Shown here: positions 34,051 through 42,695 of the stretch, piece after piece
Numbering within the stretch: the stretch's first letter is position 1
Layout: every line of letters starts with the position of its first letter
Origin: a bacterium
GTDB lineage: Bacteria; Auribacterota; UBA6266
NCBI GenBank assembly: GCA_023228325.1
Contig: JALOBK010000001.1
Coordinates: 806,001 to 870,000, forward strand
Reading direction: 5' to 3'
DNA: 64,000 bases
The notes under the pieces: model-generated
The model's database searches: none
Told to the model about the DNA's origin: nothing
What the model saw: only the letters and a program-made list of their open reading frames with translations
Made by a program: the position numbers and the translations under genes

Positions 34051-35073
34051 ATGGCTACTCTCCGAAAAAGAAAAAATGCTTATTACATAGATTACCGCGT
34101 TAGCGGACGCCGGCACCGCAAAGCCGTAGGCAAATCTAAGAAGATAGCCGAACTCGCCTTGAAAGATATTGAAGTAAAACTCGCCAAGAACGAAATAGGT
34201 ATAATTGAAAAAGACCACCAGTTAAACAAACTTTTTGAAGAATTCCTAAATTACACAAAAACAAATAATGCTCCTGTCACTCACCGGCGTTACCATGCAA
34301 TCATTAATAACTTCAAGAACTATATAAAACAATACCCGTTTATCACAAAAATATCCCATCTCAGCCCCAAATTATTAGAAGACTATAAATCCCATAGGAA
34401 AGAGCTCGGCGCTTCTAATAGAACTGTAAATATGGAGCTTCAGATGATTAAAACCACGCTTAATTTGGCTATTAAATGGGGGTATTCAAAAGAGAATCCG
34501 GCTATAAATATAAGATTTCTTAAGGAAGATAAAAATAAAAAGGCACGTTTCCTTTCAAAAGAAGAATGTCAGATTCTTTTAGAAAAGTGCGACAAATCCC
34601 TATATCCCATTTTCTATACCTTTCTGTACACTGGAATGAGAAAAGCAGAATTGGAAAATCTTAAATGGGATGACATAGACTTTGAAAGGCGAAAAATTAA
34701 AATCCGCATTAAAGATGACTGGAGGCCCAAATCCTCTGAAAGGGAAATACCTATAAGCAACGGTTTATACGATGTTCTTAAGAAACAGGAAAACCTTAAA
34801 AAAGGCCCCTATGTATTTCATTATGCCGGTGATAAAATACCGCCTAACAGCTTAAGAAAGAAGCTCCTGCGCATTACAAAAAAGTGCGGTTTTCCTGAGG
34901 TAACAAAAATCCATACTCTAAGGCACACTTTTGCAAGTCATCTGGTTATGAACGGCGTGGATCTGCCAACCGTAAAGAAGTTGATGGGCCATTCGGATAT
35001 AGCAATCACTATGATATATTCGCATTTAACAGATGATCATGTTGATAAGGCAGTGGAGAGGTTGGATTTTTAG
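34051..35073 (+). CDS. Tyrosine recombinase (tRNA-type integrase)
   Basis: A 340-residue integrase. The N-terminal part has the arm-binding-like domain and a SAM-like core-binding domain. The catalytic domain has Arg in YTGMRKAEL, Lys in the beta-hairpin region, HTLRHTFASHL (HxxR), GHSDIAITMIYSHL with the His and the nucleophile Tyr. It lacks the extra helix that marks integron integrases, so it should act on attL/attR and not on cassette sites. It faces inward, 121 bases from the tRNA. Confidence 0.93.
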   Translation: MATLRKRKNAYYIDYRVSGRRHRKAVGKSKKIAELALKDIEVKLAKNEIGIIEKDHQLNKLFEEFLNYTKTNNAPVTHRRYHAIINNFKNYIKQYPFITKISHLSPKLLEDYKSHRKELGASNRTVNMELQMIKTTLNLAIKWGYSKENPAINIRFLKEDKNKKARFLSKEECQILLEKCDKSLYPIFYTFLYTGMRKAELENLKWDDIDFERRKIKIRIKDDWRPKSSEREIPISNGLYDVLKKQENLKKGPYVFHYAGDKIPPNSLRKKLLRITKKCGFPEVTKIHTLRHTFASHLVMNGVDLPTVKKLMGHSDIAITMIYSHLTDDHVDKAVERLDF

Positions 35074-35150
35074 GTCAAACCACAAAATCAAATGCTTAGT
35101 ACAAGTATCGCTTCTAAAATGGATGGGGTTTGATTAGTTAAATTACTTTG

Positions 35151-35705
35151 TTACATATTCTCATATAATGCCTTAATTCTATTTTTCCCAGAAATCAATT
35201 TTAGCATTTCATGACTATCCGTTGTAAAACTTTGGGGGAAACCGGATAAATGTAAAAACTTAGAGAATTCTTCTTTATCATTCAATAAATTTGGGTATTT
35301 GAGACCAAACCATAGTTCAAACATTATTGCTGAAGTTGATTGTTTGTATTTTAAATGTATATTTGATGTTAAGTGTCTGTAGAGATAACAAGCTTCGTAG
35401 ATATGAAAGGATAAGGCTTCCGTATCATAATCTAAAATGTCGTTCAAATCTCGATCAGCATGTTTGCAGAAATTTTGGGCTTTATGAAGATGTTCAATCC
35501 ATTTCCCTTTATATTCAGATTTAACTTTATCTGAATCATGTAAAGGGGCTTGAATACCTCTTGCCTTTCCAATAGCTCTTAGAATCCCTATCACAGCACC
35601 TATTAACGTTTCAATTATCATAGGATGAGCATGGTCAAAAAATAAATATATGGCCTCAGTTAATTGTATTTCCGCAACTTCAATTTTTGATAATTTTAAT
35701 TTCAT
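35151..35705 (-). CDS. Hypothetical protein, possible HEPN-like helical fold
   Basis: A 184-residue, mostly helical protein. The central KAQNFCKHADRDLNDILDYD motif recurs in a widespread unnamed bacterial family that I remember only as hypothetical. All-helical make-up and conserved polar residues recall HEPN proteins, but RxxxxH is not evident. It lies 88 bases downstream of the restriction enzyme gene on the same strand and may be part of that unit. Confidence 0.6.
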   Translation of the reverse strand: MKLKLSKIEVAEIQLTEAIYLFFDHAHPMIIETLIGAVIGILRAIGKARGIQAPLHDSDKVKSEYKGKWIEHLHKAQNFCKHADRDLNDILDYDTEALSFHIYEACYLYRHLTSNIHLKYKQSTSAIMFELWFGLKYPNLLNDKEEFSKFLHLSGFPQSFTTDSHEMLKLISGKNRIKALYENM

Positions 35706-35793
35706 AATTTATTTTTATCTAACAATGAATATCCACCTATCGTTTTTTTAAATAATTTTATTGCCGGGGTTATTTCACAAAACAGCTATTATT

Positions 35794-38700
35794 CTATTTT
35801 TTAATTTTTTCCATTTTAGGATAGATTTCATCTATCATTTTTTGAATTTTTATGGTTTTGCTCAGGGCTGTAACAATGCGACAATAGTATGGTGCATCAT
35901 CCATACTTCTCCCTTTTCTGTCTTTTAAATATTTTTGTAACACCTGGTATCCGCCTATGTGATAATGCCAGACTTTTGGGACAACGCCTTCAAAATATTT
36001 ATCCTTATTAATGTAAATGCGCTGTTCTTTTTCATTAAAAATAATCTTTTCAATGCAATCATTAGAACCACTCCCCTGATATTTTGCAACAGGTAGATCG
36101 AGTAGCGGACTTTTGAGCAAATGTAGATCAGCCAGTTCTTTGCCCATTTTTCCCATTTTTTTAAACAGGACATAATCAACGGTAAATGGCACGCGCGGAA
36201 AATCAATCTTTAGAAATTCGGCATATGTTTCGCGATAGATGTTACTGTAGAACACGCCGTAAACGTAGTAGAGAATCTCTTCAGGTGTGGGTTTCTTTTT
36301 ATAAACGGATTTTAACTTTTCAAAAAGGGCTTGTGAAATATTTGGCTCTTTTTCGGTTTGATGCTGATTGAAAAGATCTTTTTTGTTCTTATCAGGATAC
36401 AGATATAAGGGGAATAGATAGTTTATATCATAAGCACTAACAGTCTTGTGTCCGATTATATTTTCAGTTACTAAAGCACCCGGTTCTTCCTTAAATTGTC
36501 GTGGTGTAATAAGACCAATATTTTTTTTCAACATATGACGCATATATTCGGGTCTTCCCCAATCCACCATTTTTTCAGTGTAATAAATCGTTCTGATGTC
36601 AAAAGGGCGATAAAGAAATTTTTGATAATAGGAATCCCAGTCCAAATCTTCAGATAATTTTTTTCTTGCCGATGATATTTTCCAGCCTCTTGTATCTTTA
36701 AGATTATAAGCTTGCTCAATTATTTCATCTGAAAGAGCAAGGTTTCTAAATTGAAGTATTCTGTTTCTGATTTCGTTTTTATTAAAGCCAATTACAAACT
36801 TGTCTCGGGCCGTAACAATTCCGGTAACATTAACCGGAAATATTTCATCAATCCTTTCCCATTCTAAATATCGCTGTATATTCGAAGTATTTCTGGGAAT
36901 AAAAAAATACCAGGGGGAAGTAGGTATAATTTCATGATAATTTTTTACATTAAACTCATTGTTATCCAGCCAATCATATTTTTCCTCTCTTAATCCATAT
37001 TTATCCATATGAAAAACTCTTGGCTTTTTGGCTTTTTTATTTTTGATAAACAGAGCAATCATTACCCCCTGGCGTATATCAAATACATTTTCATCTTTTC
37101 CGCCTTCGGGTGTAATTTCTTTTTTCAGGTTGTTGCCATGCAGATCAAGAATATAAATTTCATCAAAAGTTTTCGTTAAACTCTGTCGCATGCCGCGAAA
37201 CGTCGGGTTGTCCAAATAACTGTGATTGGTAATCATACCCACGATTCCATATCCAGATGTCTGGATTTTCCATTGGGCAAAACGCAGAAATTTGACGTAA
37301 TCATCCTGAAGCCATAATTTTTTCTCGCCAAGCGGGTGCTCGTCTACTTTATAATAACTTTGCGTACCGTCAATATCTTCTTTTAACAATTGTTCTGTCC
37401 ATTTATTGATATTGGCGGAAATACCACTGTAGGGCGGATTACCTAAAATTACTAGCACTGGTTGTTCTTTTTTTACTTTGCTCGCCAAATGGCTTTCTTC
37501 GCTTAAAGAACTTAATCCTGGAATGGCAATCTGTTCGATTTCTTCCATTTCTAGCGTATTGGTCAGGTAGAGTTTAAAGCGCTCGTTATCAGCCATTTTA
37601 TAACCGAGTTCATCAAAAATAAATCCCATTTTTAAATGGCCGATAGCATAGGGTGCCATCATCAGTTCAAAAGCATAAAAGTTGGCAAGGATATGTTTGC
37701 TAATCCAGCGCTGCAAGCCACCTGCACCAAATTTTTCCTTGAATTCAGCGGCTGCTAAACGAATCGCTTCGGCAGGAAAGGTTAATGTCCCACCCGCTGG
37801 ATCGAGCAATTTTATATCCTTATTGGCAAGACCATCTGCCAAACCAAAATGCGATTTTAAAAGGGAATGTATGGAACGGACGATATAACTGACCACGGCT
37901 TCCGGCGTATAATACACGCCACGACGTTCGCGGATTTCGGGATCATAATTAACCAGAAAAGTTTCATAAAAATGAATAATTGGGTCTCTGCCTTTTCCTG
38001 TCCGGCGATATTCATGCAAGATTTTATTAACATCAGTAACCTGTAATATTTCAGCAATATCTTCAACCATAATTTGTAATGCTTTGGGCGGTTCTTCCAG
38101 AGAGATAAAGCGAAAAACATCGCGCAAGATACCAATGGTATGGGGAATATAATCAAACGCCACTCGGCGATTAAATTCCTCTCCATCAATAGGTGACCTA
38201 GTTCGAGACGCAAAAAGGCCATAGGTAATGGTTTGGGCATAAAGATCGGCAAACTGTTTTTCAGTTAGTGTCCCAATCAAATATTTCTTGAAAGCCTCAT
38301 AGAAACCAATGATTTGTTTATGTCCTTTACTATTGGTTTTGTCAATCTCCACAGCGATAACTTCATCTCGCAGAAAACGGGTGCGTTTGGCCAATTCAAT
38401 GGCCAGCGAACGTGCCGTTTGAACTTTTGGCAGGGAGAAAGAAAAAAATGTTTCAAATAATTCTTTGAATTTCTCAACATTTTCTAGTGGGGGCGGAGTT
38501 TTTAATTTTTGAGCAATAATCGGGCGCCCGATCATCGCCTGTGCAATTCGTTGACCGTCGCGATAAAGCCGAAATTCATGAAAGTTGGTCAGAATAATGT
38601 TTGGGAAAGTGGAACAGTAACGTTTTAATTGTTCAGTGCCTTCGATATAATCTAGATTGGTAACGGAAGGATTTTTGGCTTCGATATATCCAGTGATATG

Positions 38701-38907
38701 GTTTTTCCCATCCCAAATGCGAAAGTCAGGATTACCTGCTTCTGTTTTTTTGGGCAGGATAGTAATATCAATATTTTTTATTTTTTGAATTTCTGTATAC
38801 TTTTTAATTAAATCATTGAGATGTTTGTAATAGCTTTCTTCTCTGGCATCACCACGCTTGGTAGTATCTGTGAGGTGTTTTAGATATTGTTCCAATAATT
38901 TCTTCAC
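35794..38907 (-). CDS. Single-chain restriction-modification enzyme (type ISP/IIG-like)
   Basis: A 1037-residue fusion. The N-terminus has a PD-(D/E)XK nuclease (P60-D61 ... E76-A-K78). The middle has an N6-adenine methyltransferase: motif I DPAGGTLTF near residue 367 and NPPY near 486. The C-terminal third matches the type ISP target-recognition region, with the late DYVLFKKMGKMGKELADLHLL segment. It lacks the helicase that large ISP enzymes such as LlaBIII have, so it is closer to a type IIG enzyme. It would cut DNA lacking its own methylation mark and protect the island host. No separate methylase or specificity subunit is needed. Confidence 0.86.
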   Translation of the reverse strand: MKKLLEQYLKHLTDTTKRGDAREESYYKHLNDLIKKYTEIQKIKNIDITILPKKTEAGNPDFRIWDGKNHITGYIEAKNPSVTNLDYIEGTEQLKRYCSTFPNIILTNFHEFRLYRDGQRIAQAMIGRPIIAQKLKTPPPLENVEKFKELFETFFSFSLPKVQTARSLAIELAKRTRFLRDEVIAVEIDKTNSKGHKQIIGFYEAFKKYLIGTLTEKQFADLYAQTITYGLFASRTRSPIDGEEFNRRVAFDYIPHTIGILRDVFRFISLEEPPKALQIMVEDIAEILQVTDVNKILHEYRRTGKGRDPIIHFYETFLVNYDPEIRERRGVYYTPEAVVSYIVRSIHSLLKSHFGLADGLANKDIKLLDPAGGTLTFPAEAIRLAAAEFKEKFGAGGLQRWISKHILANFYAFELMMAPYAIGHLKMGFIFDELGYKMADNERFKLYLTNTLEMEEIEQIAIPGLSSLSEESHLASKVKKEQPVLVILGNPPYSGISANINKWTEQLLKEDIDGTQSYYKVDEHPLGEKKLWLQDDYVKFLRFAQWKIQTSGYGIVGMITNHSYLDNPTFRGMRQSLTKTFDEIYILDLHGNNLKKEITPEGGKDENVFDIRQGVMIALFIKNKKAKKPRVFHMDKYGLREEKYDWLDNNEFNVKNYHEIIPTSPWYFFIPRNTSNIQRYLEWERIDEIFPVNVTGIVTARDKFVIGFNKNEIRNRILQFRNLALSDEIIEQAYNLKDTRGWKISSARKKLSEDLDWDSYYQKFLYRPFDIRTIYYTEKMVDWGRPEYMRHMLKKNIGLITPRQFKEEPGALVTENIIGHKTVSAYDINYLFPLYLYPDKNKKDLFNQHQTEKEPNISQALFEKLKSVYKKKPTPEEILYYVYGVFYSNIYRETYAEFLKIDFPRVPFTVDYVLFKKMGKMGKELADLHLLKSPLLDLPVAKYQGSGSNDCIEKIIFNEKEQRIYINKDKYFEGVVPKVWHYHIGGYQVLQKYLKDRKGRSMDDAPYYCRIVTALSKTIKIQKMIDEIYPKMEKIKK

Positions 38908-39126
38908 TAAATAGTTTTCCTTTTGTAACAGAACTTAAACAATGGCAAAGATACATAAAACGGCTAAATCACTATTTTTATATCATACAGCAATTGGTAT
39001 ATGACTATCATTTTTTAAAAAAATTTTATTGCATTGATTTTAGCCCCATTTCTCGCTTTCTGTCAATTTATACTGAAATATATTTGCCCGAGGAAACTAA
39101 GCAAATCCCTTGTATTAATCTACGCC

Positions 39127-39327
39127 TTACATCTCAAACGAATCAATTAACCCCCTTATTGTAGGCTCAGGAAACCGCCAAACACCACCAACTCTGTAAA
39201 CTTTTTTAATTCGACCTTCAGCTTTCCACAATTTCCACTTATTATAAACTGTCTTTTTACTTAATCTAAGCAATTTGGCAATATCTTCAAGGGAATATAA
39301 TTGCTCAATCTTGGGTTTTTTATACAC
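39127..39327 (-). CDS. Helix-turn-helix protein, excisionase-like
   Basis: 66 residues from the GTG at 39,327, which has AAGGAGG 6 bases before it; an upstream GTG would lie inside the paired motif. LYSLEDIAKLLRLSKKTVYNKWKLWKAEGRIKKVYRVGGVWRF is a winged MerR/excisionase-type HTH. Small HTH proteins of this kind direct excision or repress element genes. Site B of the paired motif lies just upstream of its start. Confidence 0.78.
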   Translation of the reverse strand: MYKKPKIEQLYSLEDIAKLLRLSKKTVYNKWKLWKAEGRIKKVYRVGGVWRFPEPTIRGLIDSFEM

Positions 39328-39349
39328 TTTCAGCCTCCTTTTCTGGAAA

Positions 39350-39368
39350 AAGGGCACAATGTAGGCAC
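39350..39368 (-). promoter_or_regulatory. Paired 8-bp motif, site B
   Basis: On the minus strand GTGCCTAC-ATT-GTGCCCTT, the same 11-base period as site A. It lies 23-41 bases upstream of the HTH start codon, where binding would control that gene. Confidence 0.6.
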
Positions 39369-39398
39369 AAATTAGCGTTGCGTAATTATAGTATCTTT

Positions 39399-39509
39399 AT
39401 TTGGAAGGTGTTCCAGACACATGCGGAAAATATATAATTCTAATATTTTGAGTTTAGCCGCATTGCGAAAAGTAGCGGAAAAAATGTCAGGTGGAACAAT
39501 TTGTTATAT
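39399..39509 (-). repeat. attC-like site 3, with decayed outer box
   Basis: It reads ATATAAC-AAAT then TGTTCCA-CCT-GACA on one arm and TGTC-TGGAACA on the other, so the inner boxes pair with three unpaired bases on one side, as attC sites do. About 110 bases. The outer box that should end in GTTRRRY is not recognisable. It follows the third cassette gene and ends the array. Confidence 0.6.
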
Positions 39510-39577
39510 ATTCTTGTGCTTATTTTACCAACATTATTATTTCCAACGGTTTAAATAATCGCTTATCTTAATAGTAT

Positions 39578-40597
39578 TTATTTCCCCGGTTCCAATTGAT
39601 TTTGTTTTTTAATTATTCTATCCAAAGTTTTTTCATATTCTTGAATTTCATGCAAAGGAACATGAAGTTTACTTATTTGTGAATTTTCACATCCTTTTGT
39701 GAGCAACAATACACTATCAAACGAAGAGTTTTCAGGACCAACAATTCTATCCAATAAGGTTTTAAAATTTTTTAAATCATTTATTGGTACATAAAGCTTG
39801 TTTATGGGTGTCCCGCCAGAAAGCAGATTTGACTGGGTTGAAAAAATATCATATTGGTGGCCCACTATATTCTCAAGTACTTTTTTGAACTCTTGAATTT
39901 CTTTGATAGGCACTCGTAATTTATCAATTGGAGAATTGCTAACAAATGTTACAAAGTCATCGTTGCCAACAATGTTATTTAATATAGATTTAAATTTCTC
40001 AAGTTCTGAAACTGGAATAGTTTTTTGTTTTTTAAATGATTTAATTAAGTGTACTGATTCTTCAATAGCACCTTTCAAATTGAAAATACTTTTGTCTCTT
40101 TCTGCGAAATATGCAAGCTGTTCCTCTTTTGTTACGCTGATGTCTAAAAAATCTAATCTGACACCGTAGCAAATAGGAGAGTTAAGCAAGCTAGTGATAC
40201 GTTCAATATGATAAATTTCTGTGTCCTTGTCGGTGTTTAGTTTTGAAAATATTTCTCTCTCTTTAACTGATATTTCCTGGTTCGTAACAAAAACAAAACC
40301 ATCAGAGTTATGTTTAATTACCCCTTTCAAATCGTCATTGAATTTTTTCTTAATCTTAGCAAACTTTTGTTGGCCTCTTGGGAAGTAGCAACCACATACC
40401 CAACTCTTATCATCCTTTTTCGAAATAATGTCTTTTAAGTCGTCTCTTCCCCCAAGTGGGTGAGATGGATCAATTGATCTAAATCCGTCAGCTCTTAAAA
40501 TATGACCGGATAAACGCTCAGATGCCTTCTGCCCTCTAGTCCATTCTTTAAGGCGAGCCCAAGTTTCGTCTCCTTTTTTTCTTCTATTTTCAGTCAT
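39578..40597 (-). CDS. Cassette gene 3: nuclease-fold-like N-terminus plus tandem repeats
   Basis: A 339-residue protein with a strong ribosome site (AAAGGAGG). The N-terminal domain (about 1-170) has GQKASERLSGHILRADGF, DPSHPLGGRDDLKDI and WVCGCYFPRGQQKF, the pattern of an Mrr-like or related nuclease-fold domain that I have seen at the front of many bacterial defence-type proteins; its usual ExK is not intact. From about 195 to the end there are four copies of a roughly 45-residue repeat (IxKLxVPIxxIxxFxxxLxxIVG). This suggests a sensor-like array. No function is assigned. Confidence 0.62.
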   Translation of the reverse strand: MTENRRKKGDETWARLKEWTRGQKASERLSGHILRADGFRSIDPSHPLGGRDDLKDIISKKDDKSWVCGCYFPRGQQKFAKIKKKFNDDLKGVIKHNSDGFVFVTNQEISVKEREIFSKLNTDKDTEIYHIERITSLLNSPICYGVRLDFLDISVTKEEQLAYFAERDKSIFNLKGAIEESVHLIKSFKKQKTIPVSELEKFKSILNNIVGNDDFVTFVSNSPIDKLRVPIKEIQEFKKVLENIVGHQYDIFSTQSNLLSGGTPINKLYVPINDLKNFKTLLDRIVGPENSSFDSVLLLTKGCENSQISKLHVPLHEIQEYEKTLDRIIKKQNQLEPGK

Positions 40598-40610
40598 ATT
40601 CCTCCTTTAC

Positions 40611-40704
40611 TCCTAACGGCTGAATACGCCACGTGGTAAAAACAACAGTTATCGCGAAACGCCACAAGCACCTATTCAACGTCCACTTCAGTGATTTGTT
40701 ATAT
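40611..40704 (-). repeat. attC-like site 2
   Basis: 94 bases between cassette genes 2 and 3. Minus strand: outer box ATATAAC, AAATCA spacer, inner arm CTGAAGTGGACG; other arm CGTGGCGTATTCAGCC and outer box GTTAGGA. Outer box pairs, CTGAA/TTCAG and ACG/CGT arms match the standard attC architecture and the start closely resembles common chromosomal cassette sites. Confidence 0.75.
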
Positions 40705-40708
40705 TAAA

Positions 40709-41422
40709 TCAATTTTCAGCACGTTTAAAATTTTGAAAAAATTCCTCATTTTCTTTCTGTTGTTCTTTAAAAAGCTTATAATACCTAAAAATACATGCTC
40801 TATGTTTGTATATAATTATATGATTTGCATCCGTTAAAACATTTTTTCCATTAATTGGAACATAGATACCTGTTGCATTATGAAGATTATGCTTTGTTTG
40901 TATATAATTGTTTTCGAAGTCATAATCTACACCTTTAATCCAATGCATGCGTGCATAGTGCTTCCCATTTAAATCATAAGACGTATAAAAAACATCAACA
41001 GCAATAATTTTGTCTTTGAAATAAGTTCTAAATAGTGTTTTATCCTCATTCGGTTCAAATTTTGGAGCTGTCTCTTTGATTTTTATGATTGGCCATCCTA
41101 TTTCTTGTATTGTTTTATAAAGGGGAAAGCACAAAACTAATACCAAGCAAATGTATGGCAAAATACTAGTTATTCCTTCAGATTTTTTCTCCAATATTTC
41201 CTTAATAGTATGTATTAAAATAGCAAAAACAAGAAATATGAAAAAAACTATCTTAAAGCTGTCAAACCAAGTATTTCCATAAATATAGCGTGCAATCACA
41301 CAAATGATAAGATAAGAAACTAGAAAGATATAAAACATGCTTTTATTATAAAATTTTTTTTGGGCAAATAAAGTACTTTTCAATTTAGAGACTGTCCCGT
41401 CTTTTTTAATTTTCATCACCAT
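40709..41422 (-). CDS. Cassette gene 2: membrane protein of unknown function
   Basis: Up to 237 residues; starts at 41,422 or the ATG two codons later (41,416), which overlap the attC outer box, as is usual for cassettes. Three hydrophobic segments lie in the first half (about 27-47, 52-70, 86-104). A polar domain follows (KDKIIAVDVFYTSYDLNGKHYARMHWIKGVDYDF). It has no clear ribosome site of its own. The family is not recognised. Confidence 0.62.
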   Translation of the reverse strand: MVMKIKKDGTVSKLKSTLFAQKKFYNKSMFYIFLVSYLIICVIARYIYGNTWFDSFKIVFFIFLVFAILIHTIKEILEKKSEGITSILPYICLVLVLCFPLYKTIQEIGWPIIKIKETAPKFEPNEDKTLFRTYFKDKIIAVDVFYTSYDLNGKHYARMHWIKGVDYDFENNYIQTKHNLHNATGIYVPINGKNVLTDANHIIIYKHRACIFRYYKLFKEQQKENEEFFQNFKRAEN

Positions 41423-41523
41423 ATAACGACTGAAATCAGCGACGTTGCGAGCGCGTATGAATCAAAAAACTTGTTTTTTTGCGCAAGCCTTTATTCAACG
41501 TCCACTGGATTGATTTGTTATGT
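41421..41523 (-). repeat. attC-like site 1
   Basis: 103 bases between cassette genes 1 and 2. Minus strand: ACATAAC-AAATCA-ATCCAGTGGACG ... CGTCGCTGATTTCAGTC-GTTATAT. Outer boxes pair at six of seven positions and inner arms match (GACG/CGTC, CAG/CTG). The middle holds a further stem (AAAAAAAC/GTTTTTT). Same direction as site 2. Confidence 0.78.
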
Positions 41524-41581
41524 ATTTTTGCTTAATACATATAGGGTTACAGCACTCCCGCTACTAGAGAGAAAGATAGTT

Positions 41582-42358
41582 TTAAATTTTTTCTACCAAT
41601 AAATCCTTTACTAATGCTTTTTCATCCCCATTGTTTCTAAACCCAATTGTTCCATACTCTAAATCTATAGGGAAAGGAATTGTTACTGTTTCATTTTCTT
41701 TTCCAAATTTAAAAAGCACAGCTCCAGAAGGAATCTCCCATTTTTGAGTAAAAATAATATTATTTTTGTCTAATATCTTCATACTTATTATTTTTTTGTC
41801 GCACAAAATCTCACATTTATACCATGTATTTTTTAATAAAGCTTCACGAAATTCAAGCCCTGCATCTTTTGCTTCTTGAACCTTCCAACCACTATTAATT
41901 CTCAGATGAGGCCTGATTCCTTCACAGTTTATCTGCATCATAACATAATTAGACAAGTTTATTGCTCTTAGTATAATCCCTAAACACGTATTTATAATTT
42001 GAAAATCGAAAACTACTCTATAATCAGTCCAGGTAAAGATTTTTTGAAAAATAAATCCTGAATATGAACGTGTGATCATGTAGCTTTTATCAGTGCGAAA
42101 ATATTCAAAGTTGCCTTCCCCAGCCCAATCATCTTTATCTTTTCTTCGATCAAAAGGAATATGAAAAAAAGCTCTCTCTTTCAGGCGAAAATATATCGTC
42201 AACACTAGGCCAATAAAGACAACCAATAATGATAATGACATTGAAATTTTAATATTATTCACAAAAATTAATGACACAGCCGTAAGAATAAATGATATTA
42301 TTGCTGTAGCAATTTCATTTTTATATCTTTTTAAAAAATATTTTATTTTCTTTCCCAT
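41582..42358 (-). CDS. Cassette gene 1: membrane-anchored jelly-roll (DUF1080-like) protein
   Basis: 258 residues from the ATG at 42,358. Two membrane segments (about 15-32 and 37-55) are followed by a concanavalin-like jelly roll of the DUF1080 type (WAGEGNFEYF, WTDYRVVFDFQI, LGIILRAINLSNYVMMQI, WYKCEILCDKK, YGTIGFRNNG). Catalytic residues are not evident. The fold resembles the external domain of the kinase at 340. It probably binds a glycan or protein outside the cytoplasm. Confidence 0.65.
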   Translation of the reverse strand: MGKKIKYFLKRYKNEIATAIISFILTAVSLIFVNNIKISMSLSLLVVFIGLVLTIYFRLKERAFFHIPFDRRKDKDDWAGEGNFEYFRTDKSYMITRSYSGFIFQKIFTWTDYRVVFDFQIINTCLGIILRAINLSNYVMMQINCEGIRPHLRINSGWKVQEAKDAGLEFREALLKNTWYKCEILCDKKIISMKILDKNNIIFTQKWEIPSGAVLFKFGKENETVTIPFPIDLEYGTIGFRNNGDEKALVKDLLVEKI

Positions 42359-42380
42359 CACCCGTTTTCACTATTTTTTC

Positions 42381-42387
42381 ACATAAC
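42381..42387 (-). repeat. Candidate leading cassette boundary box
   Basis: GTTATGT on the minus strand fits the GTTRRRY-type junction box expected at the front of cassette gene 1. No partner arm or attI with integrase-binding sites is evident upstream. It is a weak call because the box is short. Confidence 0.35.
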
Positions 42388-42435
42388 TAATGATTATACG
42401 GATAAATTTCCGCATAAATCTTACCTTAAAATTAC

Positions 42436-42463
42436 TTATAACCCTTCTAACAACTTAAATCAA
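42436..42463 (-). promoter_or_regulatory. Candidate promoter of the cassette array
   Basis: On the minus strand TTGATT and TTATAA stand 16 bases apart, about 50 bases before the first cassette boundary and pointing into the array. This position corresponds to the common promoter of an integron. The A+T-rich surroundings weaken the call. Confidence 0.4.
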
Positions 42464-42540
42464 GTGTATTTACAACATTATTGATAATTTCAAAGATAGT
42501 AAATATAGATTTCCGGTAAACTTCCCTGAAAAGGATTGAA

Positions 42541-42559
42541 AATGGCACATTATGGGCAC
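42541..42559 (-). promoter_or_regulatory. Paired 8-bp motif, site C
   Basis: Minus strand GTGCCCAT-AAT-GTGCCATT, again with 11-base period. It lies in the 330-base gap between the cassette array and the small gene at 42,696, upstream of the candidate array promoter. The rest of this gap holds no gene I can support. Confidence 0.6.
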
Positions 42560-42695
42560 AATTTTAGGGTACACATACATAACTTACTACTATATGGCAG
42601 GTTATGAATTAGGGCGTAGAGCTATCAATTCTCACCCCCATAAATTTGCATGAAAAATCTGATAATTTTTAATATAATTATTTTAGGGGTAAATC

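Noticed and set aside
34051..35073. The recombinase as an integron integrase serving the attC-like sites
   Set aside because: It lacks the IntI-specific insertion between the catalytic boxes, lies at the tRNA attachment site and is 4 kb from the array.
38057..38252. Antisense and alternate-frame ORFs inside the R-M gene (for example 37,857-38,252)
   Set aside because: They are shadows of the long gene, without start signals or recognisable domains.
35794..38907. A type I R-M system
   Set aside because: No separate HsdS or helicase HsdR; nuclease, methylase and target domain are in one chain.
39127..39357. The GTG at 39,357 as start of the HTH gene
   Set aside because: It lies in the paired motif without a ribosome site; the GTG at 39,327 has AAGGAGG at proper distance.
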